Shown here: in pieces, positions 19,753-29,136 of the stretch | How positions within the stretch are numbered: the stretch's first letter is position 1 | How the letters are laid out: every line of letters begins with the position of its first letter | Source of the DNA: Flagellimonas beolgyonensis | GTDB lineage: Bacteria; Bacteroidota; Bacteroidia; Flavobacteriales; Flavobacteriaceae | Assembly (NCBI RefSeq): GCF_003992615.1 | Contig: NZ_RZMY01000003.1 | Coordinates: forward strand, 126,501 to 190,500 | DNA: 64,000 bases | Reading direction: 5' to 3' | The notes under the pieces: generated by a model | The model's input: the letters and a program-made list of their open reading frames with translations, nothing else | What the model was told of the DNA's origin: nothing | The model's database searches: none | Position numbers and translations under genes: made by a program

Positions 19753-20407
19753 ATGGTTATATTCATACTACATTTCTTTCTAAAAACAAGAGAACAAAAC
19801 TCGGACAATAATCCTTCGATCAAGACCATGGCGTATCTCCAGGTGGCATGGTGCTATTCGTTGGGACAATCGCTCCGGGAATCAAGATTCTTATGAAAAT
19901 ATCACCGGTTTGATCTCGGAGGAAGAATTTTTGTCCATTAATGAACACAAAAATTTGCCATTGGCCATTTTGGGTTTACAAGTGGATTCCATTAAGCAAT
20001 TGTTCGATGAAGGCAATCTAGATCGGTTTTCCAGGCTCCAACCCGAGGAAATCGTGGAACGCTTAACAGCATCCATGGGAAGATGTGAACGCATTAAAAA
20101 TACGGTATTCCCGACCACCTGCCGTCAAGGGCTTCACATGGCCATTTACTTATTTGTGATATTTCTTGCGCCATCGGAATCCCTGCAATTTTCGATTGTA
20201 TTGGAAGTATTGATCTTGGTCATTATTTCGATGGTCTTCTTTTTCTTGGAGAAGGCTACATTTCGCATACAAGATCCTTTTGAAAATTACTCGACTGACA
20301 TCCCGATGGCCTCCATTTCGAGAACCATAGACATCACTATTCGGCAATTGTTGGGAGTAACGGATTTTCCCAAACTCATTGAGCAGAACGATTTTCATAA
20401 TATGTAA
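19753..20407 (+). pseudogene. Broken bestrophin-family channel gene (5'-truncated and frameshifted)
   Basis: Two frames together resemble the C-terminal half of a bacterial bestrophin. Frame one (19753-19896, 47 codons) contains IKTMAYLQVAWCYSLGQSLR, like the family segment before the LR motif, then hits TGA. Within about 20 nt the next frame reads DSYENITGLISEEEFLSINE and continues without stop to 20407, including two TM helices and FENYSTDIPMASISRTIDI, which matches the end of bestrophins (DPF..-.-DLPL...CRTIEI pattern). The N-terminal membrane part is absent. The second frame alone could start at TTG 19910 (165 residues). I judge it a decaying gene; a sequencing indel would not restore the missing N-terminus. 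Confidence 0.7.
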
Positions 20408-20413
20408 ATAAAA

Positions 20414-20442
20414 AAGCCGACCCAATTGGGTCGGCTTGATAT
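20414..20442. terminator. Bidirectional intrinsic terminator
   Basis: Perfect 10-bp stem AAGCCGACCC / GGGTCGGCTT with an AATT loop (20414-20437), flanked by A-rich and T-rich sides. It lies between the bestrophin remnant (plus) and prc (minus). Confidence 0.85.
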
Positions 20443-20457
20443 TTTGAAGATTAAAGA

Positions 20458-22629
20458 TTAGCCTTTTACACTGGCCAACTTTTGCTCTTGTCTTTTTATG
20501 TTGTTCAAGTGAAGATCTTTCAGCACATTTACGGCTTCCTCCACATAAATGTCACGGGCCAAATCTTTATGCCATCTGTTTCTTTTTTCCCGTAAAACCG
20601 AATCTTGGGTAAAGAGTTCGGTTTCATATTTTAACGAACCAAAAGAAAGCTTGGAATCGTAATCCCTTAGACTTTTGAACTTTTCTGCACGTTTTTTGGC
20701 TTCTTCCGCTCTTTTCACATAAGCATCGAAGTTCAAGGAAATCACATTTTCATCTTGCTGCTCTTTGAGCCACTGGGCATTTTCCTCGATCAATTGAATC
20801 TGTGGACTATTGGCCATACGTTTTTGGCTATTGGCCACAGCGGTCTCAAAATCGATATAACCATCCCAAACCTTATATTCCGCAGGAGTGATTTTATCCC
20901 ATCCCAATGGGTTTTGTTGATCACGTTCTCCCAAATCGATATAACTGTACTTATCTGGAATAACGATATCGCTCTTTACCCCTTCCAATTGGGTGGAACC
21001 ACCATTGATTCGGTAAAATTTCTGCGTTGTCAATTTGATGGCACCAAGGTCACCGTGCTCATTGGAACGCACAATATTGTCCAACGGAATCACATTCTGA
21101 ACGGTTCCCTTGCCAAAGGTTTGTTTGCTGCCAATGATCACAGCGCGTTTATAATCCTGCATGGCAGCAGCCAAAATTTCAGATGCTGATGCGGACAACT
21201 CGTTCACCAAGATCACCAAAGGTCCATCCCATTGGATGCGCTCGTCTTTGTCTTCATGCACTTCTTTGCGTTGACCGGATGAGCGTACTTGTACAATGGG
21301 TCCATCCTTAATGAAAAGGCCTGCCATTTCCACTACGGTTTTCAACGATCCACCGCCATTGTCACGTAGGTCCAAAATCAATCCTTCGGCACCTGCCTCT
21401 TTCAAGCGCTCCACTTCCTTGGCCACATCGGTGGCTGCATTACGCTCTGTATAGTCTTCAAAGTCCACATAGAATTTGGGAAGGTTGATCAATCCATAGG
21501 TTTGATCACCGGTATCGATGGTCGCTGATTTGGCATAGGATTCCTCCAACTCCACCACATCCCGAGTAATGGATACTTTCTGGATGGTTCCATCCACCTT
21601 TCTTACGGTAAGTTCGACCACGGTTCCTTTTGGCCCTTTGATTAATTTAATGGCATCGTCCAAACGCATGCCCACGATATCGATGGGTTCCTCGCCTTTC
21701 TGGCCCACTTTCAAAATCTCATCACCAACCTCCAAGGTCTGATCCCTCCACACAGGACCACCGGAAATGATTTCCACGATACGGGCACCTTCTGGCTTTT
21801 TCTGCAATCGGGCACCGATACCTTCAAACTTACCGGACATACCAATATCAAATTTCTCTTTTTCTTCTGGCGCGAAGTAGAAGGTATGGGGATCAAATTC
21901 CTCCACAATGGTGTTCAGGTATTGCACAAACCAATCCTTTCGCTCCAAGTCGTCCACAAAATCGAAAAACTCGTCCAAGGTATTTTTGGTAATTTCCCTC
22001 GCCTCTTCTTCGGTGGCAGCTTTATCCACATTATTTGGAATATCGCTAAATGCCAAAATTGGAGCCGTTTCGGAATTGGATGCTTGGTCGCTATCGGCCA
22101 CCCTGTTTTCCACTTTGTTTTCGAAAATGCTCAACGTATTGTACTTGAGCTGTTTTCTCCATCGTTCCTTGAGCTGCTTTTTGTTGGCAGCAAATTCTTG
22201 GTTTTCATAATCGATATCGATGGATTCATCCACGGTATAATCGAATGGTTCGGCCAATACTTCTTTGTAGATTTCCCTTGCTTCATGCATGCGGACCATC
22301 AAACGTTGGTACACAATGTTGAAAAAGGTGATATCGGTGTTCTTGATCTCATCATCGATCATGAACCGATACTTTTCAAATTCCCTTAAGTCACTTTCAA
22401 GGAAATACCTTTTGGTAGGATCTACGATGTCGATAAAATCGTCAAATACGTTGGAACTGAAACTATCGTTCAGATCTTTGGGCTCATAGTGCCCTCTTTC
22501 CAACACATAGGTGATCAAATCCAACAACAGTTTATCCTTGTCATCGTTATCAAAAGACTTATTGGTAAAACTGCAAGAGGCAAAGGCCACTAACATTACC
22601 AACAGTGCCCAGATGAAATTCTTTTTCAT
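20458..22629 (-). CDS. prc: Carboxy-terminal processing (tail-specific) protease, S41 family
   Basis: A 723-residue envelope protease that trims or degrades periplasmic proteins. I start at ATG 22629 (MKKNFIWALLVMLVAFASC), which gives a lipoprotein signal with lipobox FASC; a TTG 45 nt upstream would bury it. In order: N-terminal helical domain, PDZ domain (GIGARLQKKPEGARIVEI), S41 domain with LILDLRDNGGGSLKTVVEMAG and the catalytic Ser/Lys dyad in ELSASASEILAAAMQDYKRA...GSKQTFGKGT, and a C-terminal DUF3340-like helical tail. Length is usual for the Prc type. Monocistronic, with a terminator just downstream. Confidence 0.95.
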   Translation of the reverse strand: MKKNFIWALLVMLVAFASCSFTNKSFDNDDKDKLLLDLITYVLERGHYEPKDLNDSFSSNVFDDFIDIVDPTKRYFLESDLREFEKYRFMIDDEIKNTDITFFNIVYQRLMVRMHEAREIYKEVLAEPFDYTVDESIDIDYENQEFAANKKQLKERWRKQLKYNTLSIFENKVENRVADSDQASNSETAPILAFSDIPNNVDKAATEEEAREITKNTLDEFFDFVDDLERKDWFVQYLNTIVEEFDPHTFYFAPEEKEKFDIGMSGKFEGIGARLQKKPEGARIVEIISGGPVWRDQTLEVGDEILKVGQKGEEPIDIVGMRLDDAIKLIKGPKGTVVELTVRKVDGTIQKVSITRDVVELEESYAKSATIDTGDQTYGLINLPKFYVDFEDYTERNAATDVAKEVERLKEAGAEGLILDLRDNGGGSLKTVVEMAGLFIKDGPIVQVRSSGQRKEVHEDKDERIQWDGPLVILVNELSASASEILAAAMQDYKRAVIIGSKQTFGKGTVQNVIPLDNIVRSNEHGDLGAIKLTTQKFYRINGGSTQLEGVKSDIVIPDKYSYIDLGERDQQNPLGWDKITPAEYKVWDGYIDFETAVANSQKRMANSPQIQLIEENAQWLKEQQDENVISLNFDAYVKRAEEAKKRAEKFKSLRDYDSKLSFGSLKYETELFTQDSVLREKRNRWHKDLARDIYVEEAVNVLKDLHLNNIKRQEQKLASVKG

Positions 22630-22829
22630 AAATGTCATTTTTTTCTGATTGAAGATTCGACAAACAATGATCAAATCTTCATTTCGTCATCTTCGTTTTT
22701 AATTGTATGAATTCCCTAAGATACAGAAAAAACCGTGCCACTTCTGGCAGATGCTTTTAATTTTTTGTTAAACGGTCAGGGCTTCATATCCTTATGAAAA
22801 ACGTATTTTTATGCCTTTAATTATACAGC

Positions 22830-23606
22830 ATGGACAAACCGCTGATATTGGTTACCAATGATGATGGCATTACGGCACCCGGACTTAGGGCATTGATACG
22901 CACCATGAAAGAGATTGGGGATGTAGTGGTAGTGGCACCCGACAGTCCACAAAGTGGGATGGGACATGCCATTACCGTGGACAGTACGTTGTTTTCCAAA
23001 AAGGTGGTCATCGACCAGAAAGATGGTGCTCCCAGCGAATATAGCACCAGTGGAACACCTGCAGATTGTGTGAAATTGGCCTTGAAGGTCATTCTGGACA
23101 GAAGACCTGACATTTGTGTCAGTGGCATCAACCACGGGTCCAATTCCTCTATAAACGTGATTTACTCAGGCACCATGAGTGCCGCCATCGAAGCCGGAAT
23201 CGAGGGAATTCCTGCCATTGGGTTCTCGCTTTGCGACTATTCCTGGAACGCCAATTTTGAACCCTGCCTAAAATATGTTAAAAATATTGTTTCGGAGGCC
23301 CTGACAAATGGCATTCCCAAAGGAACCGTGCTCAATGTGAACATTCCAAAAACCGAAGACTTGAAAGGCATCAAAATCTGCAGGCAGGCCAGGGGCAATT
23401 GGAATGAAGAATTTGACAAACGCACCAGTCCGTCGGGCAAGGATTATTATTGGCTCACAGGAGAATTTGAGCTATTGGATAAAGGACAGGACACGGATGA
23501 ATGGGCCCTTTCCGAAGGGTATATTTCCATTGTGCCCACCCAATTTGACCTCACCGCCCACCATGCCATACCTCAATTAAACAATTGGAATTTAAATGAA
23601 CAATAA
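22830..23606 (+). CDS. surE: 5'-nucleotidase SurE
   Basis: A 258-residue metal-dependent nucleoside 5'-monophosphatase. Marks: LVTNDDGITAPGLRAL (metal-binding Asp-Asp), VVVAPDSPQSGMGHAIT, STSGTPADCVKLAL and CVSGINHGSNSS. Cytosolic, normal length. The stop overlaps the next gene by 11 nt, and lpxB follows, forming a small operon. Confidence 0.96.
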   Translation: MDKPLILVTNDDGITAPGLRALIRTMKEIGDVVVVAPDSPQSGMGHAITVDSTLFSKKVVIDQKDGAPSEYSTSGTPADCVKLALKVILDRRPDICVSGINHGSNSSINVIYSGTMSAAIEAGIEGIPAIGFSLCDYSWNANFEPCLKYVKNIVSEALTNGIPKGTVLNVNIPKTEDLKGIKICRQARGNWNEEFDKRTSPSGKDYYWLTGEFELLDKGQDTDEWALSEGYISIVPTQFDLTAHHAIPQLNNWNLNEQ

Positions 23607-23883
23607 GAAGGAAATTTTAATCGGATTTATCGTTGGAATCATTGCAAACACCTTTGGTACGGTACTCTACATCCTGCTTTTTTCGGATTTGGGAATCGTG
23701 GAAACTTTCAATGCGGCCGTAAGCCAAGGCCATATTGGGAGCTTGTTGGCCTTGGGCGCCATTTTAAATTTGGTGGCGTTTTTCGCTTTTTTGCGCATCA
23801 AACGGGACCAAAGGGCAAGAGGTGTTATGTTGGCCACCTTGGTAACCGCCCTGGTCATTTTATTGTACAAAGTAATGGCATAA
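23596..23883 (+). CDS. Small three-helix membrane protein, unknown function
   Basis: A 95-residue hydrophobic protein with TM stretches at about 7-29, 46-67 and 77-93, and a basic loop RIKRDQRARG. No family recognised. It overlaps surE by 11 nt and ends 4 nt before lpxB, so it is translated from the same message. Confidence 0.8.
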   Translation: MNNKKEILIGFIVGIIANTFGTVLYILLFSDLGIVETFNAAVSQGHIGSLLALGAILNLVAFFAFLRIKRDQRARGVMLATLVTALVILLYKVMA

Positions 23884-23887
23884 TCCC

Positions 23888-25000
23888 ATGAAATATTACA
23901 TCATAGCGGGAGAAGCTTCGGGGGACCTACATGGCTCCAACCTGATCAAGGCTTTAAAAAAGGAAGACCCATCGGCAGACATTCGTTGCTGGGGCGGCGA
24001 TTTGATGGAAAAGGCCGGCGGCGTTTTGGCCAAACATTACAAGGACATGGCCTTCATGGGGTTTCTGGAAGTGATCATGAACATTCCCACTATTTTTAAA
24101 AACATCCGTTATTGCAAGGAAGACATTGAAGCGTTCCGTCCCGATGTGATTATTTTTATAGACTTCTCAGGCTTTAACCTCCGTATTGCCAAATGGGCCA
24201 AGCAGTATGGTTACCGAACCAAATACTACATCTCGCCACAAATTTGGGCATCGCGGGAAGGCAGGATCAAAAAAATCAAAAGGGACATTGACGCCATGTA
24301 TGTCATCCTTCCCTTTGAAAAGGATTTTTATGAGAAAAAACATGGGTATCCCGTTCAATTTGTTGGCCACCCCCTTATCGATGCCATCGAAAATACTCCT
24401 GTAGAAGACAACACAACCTTCAGAAAAGAAAATGACCTAGATCCGGAAAAACCCATCATTGCCCTATTGCCGGGAAGTAGAAAACAGGAAGTCCAAAAAA
24501 TGTTGGAGGTCATGCTTTCCGTACAGCAGGATTTTCCGGAGTACCAATTTGTGATTGCAGGTGCACCCAGTCTTCCGGATGCATTTTATGCCCCATACCT
24601 ATCGGGCGACAAGGTAAATTATGTTTCCAACAAGACCTACACCCTGCTCAGTCATGCGCATGCTGCATTGGTCACCAGCGGCACCGCAACTTTGGAAACA
24701 GCACTTTTTGGCATCCCTCAAGTGGTGTGCTACAAGGGCAATTGGATTTCGTACCAAATTGCGAAGCGCATCATTACTCTCGACTTTATTTCCTTGGTCA
24801 ACCTCATCATGAAGCGAGAGGTTGTTAAAGAACTGATTCAAAATGAATTGACCACAAAAAATCTGAAATCTGAGCTTGCCAAAATAGTGGTTGGCCCAGA
24901 CCGTAAACGCATTTTGGAGGATTATCAAACCCTAAGAAAAAAACTGGGCGGGAAAGGTGCAAGTCAAATGGCGGCCCAATTAATCGTCGAAAATGTGTAG
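23888..25000 (+). CDS. lpxB: Lipid-A-disaccharide synthase
   Basis: A 370-residue GT19 glycosyltransferase that condenses UDP-2,3-diacylglucosamine with lipid X to form the lipid A disaccharide at the inner-membrane surface. Marks: AGEASGDLHGSNLIKAL at residues 4-20, MGFLEVI, the KYYISPQIWAS segment, LLPGSRKQEV, and TSGTATLETALFGIPQVVCYK. Normal length. Confidence 0.97.
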   Translation: MKYYIIAGEASGDLHGSNLIKALKKEDPSADIRCWGGDLMEKAGGVLAKHYKDMAFMGFLEVIMNIPTIFKNIRYCKEDIEAFRPDVIIFIDFSGFNLRIAKWAKQYGYRTKYYISPQIWASREGRIKKIKRDIDAMYVILPFEKDFYEKKHGYPVQFVGHPLIDAIENTPVEDNTTFRKENDLDPEKPIIALLPGSRKQEVQKMLEVMLSVQQDFPEYQFVIAGAPSLPDAFYAPYLSGDKVNYVSNKTYTLLSHAHAALVTSGTATLETALFGIPQVVCYKGNWISYQIAKRIITLDFISLVNLIMKREVVKELIQNELTTKNLKSELAKIVVGPDRKRILEDYQTLRKKLGGKGASQMAAQLIVENV

Positions 25001-25033
25001 ATTTAGCTTCCAAGAAAGTAAATCTTTTCTTGG

Positions 25034-25576
25034 ATGTTTCGAAAAACCATAATCTTACTGTTGATTTTTGCCGTTACCAGCTGTGGCCCAGGCAAAAAGA
25101 GACGCACCTACAGCAAGACCCGAACCGTAACGGTTGAGGGGTCCTCCGAAGACACATCCCCAAGAAAATCGAGAAAGGAAGAGCGCATCAACGAAAAGGC
25201 CGAGGCCATCATTGCCACGGCGATGACTTTTTCCGGAACCCGATACAAATATGGGGGCACCACAAACAAGGGCATGGACTGCTCTGGCCTGGTGTTTGTT
25301 TCCTTAAAGGAAAATGACATTCTATTCCCACGGACTTCCTATCAAATGGCCCTCGAAGGCCAAAAAATTGATGTTCAGGATGTTCAAAAAGGCGACCTGC
25401 TCTACTTCAAGACTTCCAAACGCGGTAAGCGCATCAACCATGTAGGGTTGGTGGTGGAAGTGGATGGGGACGACATTAAATTTATTCACGCCACAACCTC
25501 AAGGGGCGTTCTGGTATCTTCATTGCGGGAAGGGTACTGGAAATATGCCTTCGTAAAAGCCATGCGCATCCTTTAG
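25034..25576 (+). CDS. NlpC/P60 (C40) cell-wall peptidase lipoprotein
   Basis: A 180-residue protein with a lipoprotein signal (lipobox AVTSC, about Cys17), a basic Ser-rich linker and a C40 domain: GTRYKYGGTTNKGMDCSGLV (catalytic Cys), RTSYQMA, and KRINHVGLVVEVDGD (catalytic His). It would cut peptide bonds in peptidoglycan stems. comEC starts directly at its stop codon. Confidence 0.93.
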   Translation: MFRKTIILLLIFAVTSCGPGKKRRTYSKTRTVTVEGSSEDTSPRKSRKEERINEKAEAIIATAMTFSGTRYKYGGTTNKGMDCSGLVFVSLKENDILFPRTSYQMALEGQKIDVQDVQKGDLLYFKTSKRGKRINHVGLVVEVDGDDIKFIHATTSRGVLVSSLREGYWKYAFVKAMRIL

Positions 25577-27586
25577 GTGCGCCAGCTGAATTTTGTGTCC
25601 GTAAAACTCACCCTGTGCGTGATTACGGGCATTGTCATTGGGTTTTATCTAGGGGTTACTCCGCTACTTCCCCTCATTTTTATTCCCATTTTGCTCTTGG
25701 TGTTGTTTGGGTCGATCAAACGGCAACCCAGGAACGGTTTTCCCTATTTTGAGCTATCGACCGCAGCTATATCAATTGGCGTTGGAATGCTCGTGGTCGG
25801 CATGGCCACTTCAGAACCTTATTCCAAGGAAGAAACTGAAAATGTTTATTTGTTGAAAGTACGGGAGGTATTAAAACCCAATTCCTTTTCGCAAAGTTAC
25901 ATGACCACGATACTTGCCGTGGACCATGTTTCCACATCGGGCAAATTGTTGCTACAACTTTCTTTGGATTCGACTTTCACAGACTTAAAAGTTGATGACG
26001 AAGTGGTTGTTTTTGCCAAACCGCTACCCATTGCCCCTCCCCTTAATCCGCATCAATTTGATTATCGGGCCTACTTGAAGAAGTTGGGAGTAACTCATCA
26101 GATCAAAACATCTCCCAAAAGGCTATGGAGCAAAAACAATCCCAAGCGCACTGTTGTGGGAGTTGCCCACAACTTTAGGGAACATATCATTTCCAAATTG
26201 AAACAGCAGCCCTTCGGCCCAGAAGAATTAGGGGTTATACAAGCCTTGCTCTTGGGCCAGCGGGACGATATTTCCGAAACTACCTATACCAATTACCAAA
26301 ATGCAGGTGCCGTGCATATTTTGGCCGTTTCAGGTCTGCATGTGGGCATCTTGTTACTGCTTTTGGAGTTTTTATTGTCCCCGTTGGAACGGATGCGCAA
26401 GGGTAAAACGTTGAAGCTTGTATTTGTGGTTGCACTGCTTTGGATGTATGCTTTTATCGCCGGACTATCCCCTTCCATAGTTCGGGCGGTGACCATGTTT
26501 TCATTTTTGGCCTATGCCCTGTACCTCAATCGTCCTACCAATTCATTTAACATTATTGCCCTATCGATGTTGTTCATCCTCTTGATCAAACCCTTGTTCC
26601 TATTCCAGGTGGGTTTTCAAATGAGCTATGCCGCTGTGATCGCCATTGTTTGGATCTATCCCAAACTGCAACGGTTTTGGTACCCTGAGCCACTCTTGGT
26701 TCGAAAAATTTGGCAATTATTGTCGGTGAGTGTGGCCGCCCAATTGGGTGTCTTGCCCATAAGTTTGTTCTATTTCCATCAGTTTCCGGCCTTGTTCTTT
26801 GTTTCCAATTTGTTGGTCATCCCTTTTTTGGGCGTGATATTGGGGACGGGCATCTTGGTGATCGCATTGGCATTGTTTGATTTGCTTCCCCAATTATTGG
26901 TGAAAGCGTACAATACGGTCATCTATACGATGAACTCCGTAATTGGTTGGGTGGCTCAACAGGAAGGGTTTTTGATACGGGATATTCCGTTCGATGCGAC
27001 CCAATTGGTGTTGGGTTATGTGATCTTCATCACCTTGGTACACTCCCTAAGTAAGCCGACCCTGAAAAAAATGATGGTGCCCTTGGTTGGAATCATCCTG
27101 TTTCAGGGATGGGTTATCTGGAAAAATGTGGGGACCCATCAAAAGGAACAACTGGTATTGGCCCATAAAACCAGAAATTCGGTGCTTCTGCACCAAACAG
27201 GAAGCACCCTGAACGTGTTCACTTCGGATAGCACCAATTTGGGAAATCTTGCCATTGATTATGCCGTTGCGGAACGGATTCAAAACATTAATCAAAGGCC
27301 CCTGAAAAATTCCTATCAACTGGGAGAAAAACGATTGTTCGTTGTGGACAGCCTTGGCTTGTTTCCTTTGGAAAAGCAAACGGATTATGTGCTGCTTACC
27401 CATTCCCCAAAGATCAATTTGGAGCGGTTACTGGATTCAATTCAACCCAAAATGGTTTTGGCGGACGGCAGCAATTTCAAAAGCTTTATTGCACGATGGA
27501 AAAAAACGTGTGCCAAAAAAGAAATCCCTTTCCACTATACGGGTGAAAAGGGATATTATGTGTTTAATTTGAATTCTAAAAATTAA
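25577..27586 (+). CDS. comEC: ComEC/Rec2-family DNA-uptake channel protein
   Basis: A 669-residue polytopic membrane protein. The N-terminal two TM helices and DUF4131 region are followed by the competence domain (VIQALLLGQRDDIS; NAGAVHILAVSGLHVGILL; FIAGLSPSIVRAVTMFS) and a C-terminal region (about 540-669) that looks like a reduced metallo-hydrolase-like part (VVDSLGLFPLEKQTDYVLLTHSP), without a full HxHxDH motif. The start is a GTG abutting the preceding TAG; no better ATG is near. The family carries single-stranded DNA across the inner membrane. It overlaps the convergent POT gene by 4 nt. Confidence 0.93.
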   Translation: MRQLNFVSVKLTLCVITGIVIGFYLGVTPLLPLIFIPILLLVLFGSIKRQPRNGFPYFELSTAAISIGVGMLVVGMATSEPYSKEETENVYLLKVREVLKPNSFSQSYMTTILAVDHVSTSGKLLLQLSLDSTFTDLKVDDEVVVFAKPLPIAPPLNPHQFDYRAYLKKLGVTHQIKTSPKRLWSKNNPKRTVVGVAHNFREHIISKLKQQPFGPEELGVIQALLLGQRDDISETTYTNYQNAGAVHILAVSGLHVGILLLLLEFLLSPLERMRKGKTLKLVFVVALLWMYAFIAGLSPSIVRAVTMFSFLAYALYLNRPTNSFNIIALSMLFILLIKPLFLFQVGFQMSYAAVIAIVWIYPKLQRFWYPEPLLVRKIWQLLSVSVAAQLGVLPISLFYFHQFPALFFVSNLLVIPFLGVILGTGILVIALALFDLLPQLLVKAYNTVIYTMNSVIGWVAQQEGFLIRDIPFDATQLVLGYVIFITLVHSLSKPTLKKMMVPLVGIILFQGWVIWKNVGTHQKEQLVLAHKTRNSVLLHQTGSTLNVFTSDSTNLGNLAIDYAVAERIQNINQRPLKNSYQLGEKRLFVVDSLGLFPLEKQTDYVLLTHSPKINLERLLDSIQPKMVLADGSNFKSFIARWKKTCAKKEIPFHYTGEKGYYVFNLNSKN

Positions 27587-29118
27587 TGGACATTACCCAT
27601 CAATCGTTTGATCAATGGAGAGGCCAATATGACCAGTAATCCTGCTCCCAACGAATATTTGGCGATCAACATAAACCCATCCGTGTACACTGAAAGGGTT
27701 TCAAATCCATTAACATTGGCATCGGTGCTCTCGATGGCCAACTGCTTTCCGATGAATCCAACCACTTGAAAAGCAAAGGCCGATGATAAAAACCAGACAC
27801 CCATCATGAACGCAACAATGCGCTGTGGAGAGAGATCGGTAATTTTGGACAAGCCGACAGGCGACATGAACAATTCACCCACAGATAACAAAAAGTACAT
27901 CAATAAAAGGTAAGTGAAGGGAACAAAACCATTATCATTGGCACTGGCTCCACTAAGTGCCAAAACATAAAAGCTAATACCCGCAAACAACAATCCCATT
28001 CCAAATTTATACGGCGTTCTAGGGTTTAGGTTCTTCTTGGAAAGCCATTGCCATAGCATGGAAATCGGGATGGCCAAAATAATGATCCACATGGAATTCA
28101 AGGAATTGGTCTGTGATGCGGACATAATTCCATCCAAGTCCACGTTTCTTGCAGCAAACAAGGTGATCACACTTCCGGAAAGTTCATGGAAACCCCAGAA
28201 AATCGTCATGAAAAATGTGATCAAAACTGCAACGAACAATTTTTTACGTTCCTCAAGTGTTGCCTGGTACATGATGTAGCCCAAATATAGTAGAATGGAA
28301 ACCCCAATCAATTTGAAAATGACATTCACAATATTTTGATCACCAAAAAAGCTGCCATCTTCTCCCAACGGTTGGTATGCAGACAACAAGTATGCAATTA
28401 CCGGTACCGATGCAAAAGCCAAAATGGGCACCAATGTCCCCAATTTTATGCCCGCTACACTTTTATTGATGTTCCCATTATCGGGTGGTAGGCCCTTATC
28501 GCCAAAAACTCCTTTTTTAATTCCACTCCAAAAAAACAACAATCCGGTAAGCATTCCGATTCCGGCCAAACCGAATCCATAGTGCCAACCATATTTGGCG
28601 GCCAAGAATCCACAAAGCAAGGGTGCTACCCAGCCCCCAATGTTGATACCCATATAAAAAATAGTGAATCCTGAATCCTTCCGCGGGTCTCCTTCCTTAT
28701 AAAGTGACCCCACAAACGTGGAAATGTTGGGTTTAAAGAAACCATTACCCGCTATGATCAGGGAAAGGGCTATAAAAAAGGTAATATGATTTTCTATGGC
28801 GAGCACAAAATGCCCGAGGGACATTAAAATACCTCCTAAGAAAATGGAATTCCGCATGCCCAAAATACTATCAGATATTCGACCACCTATCACCGTAGAT
28901 GCATAGACCAAAGAGCCATAGGAAGAGTAAACGGCTGCCGTGGCATAATCCCTTTCAAGCAATGCTTCAAAAATAACATTGACCATATAAAGCGTGAGAA
29001 GGGCTCGCATTCCATAAAAACTGAAACGCTCCCATAGCTCCGCGAAAAAGAGATAGAACAATCCCTTGGGATGCCCAAATAGTTGCTGTTCGCTAGCTGG
29101 CTTAGATAATTCTGACAT
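27583..29118 (-). CDS. POT-family proton-coupled di/tripeptide transporter
   Basis: A 511-residue MFS transporter with the POT signature ELWERFSFYGMRALLTLYM at residues about 28-46 (ExxERFxYYG type) and a second one around FYMGINIGGWVAPLLCGFLA. About 12-14 TM helices. It imports small peptides with protons. It follows the dipeptidyl peptidase gene by 18 nt, so the pair would release and then import dipeptides. Confidence 0.94.
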   Translation of the reverse strand: MSELSKPASEQQLFGHPKGLFYLFFAELWERFSFYGMRALLTLYMVNVIFEALLERDYATAAVYSSYGSLVYASTVIGGRISDSILGMRNSIFLGGILMSLGHFVLAIENHITFFIALSLIIAGNGFFKPNISTFVGSLYKEGDPRKDSGFTIFYMGINIGGWVAPLLCGFLAAKYGWHYGFGLAGIGMLTGLLFFWSGIKKGVFGDKGLPPDNGNINKSVAGIKLGTLVPILAFASVPVIAYLLSAYQPLGEDGSFFGDQNIVNVIFKLIGVSILLYLGYIMYQATLEERKKLFVAVLITFFMTIFWGFHELSGSVITLFAARNVDLDGIMSASQTNSLNSMWIIILAIPISMLWQWLSKKNLNPRTPYKFGMGLLFAGISFYVLALSGASANDNGFVPFTYLLLMYFLLSVGELFMSPVGLSKITDLSPQRIVAFMMGVWFLSSAFAFQVVGFIGKQLAIESTDANVNGFETLSVYTDGFMLIAKYSLGAGLLVILASPLIKRLMGNVH

Positions 29119-29136
29119 ATCTTTTGAGTTAGTTGG

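Noticed and set aside
19910..20407. Intact 165-residue gene with TTG start
   Set aside because: The preceding bases in the same frame continue the bestrophin pattern (DSYENITGLIS) and the part before that lies in another frame, so it is better read as the tail of a broken gene.
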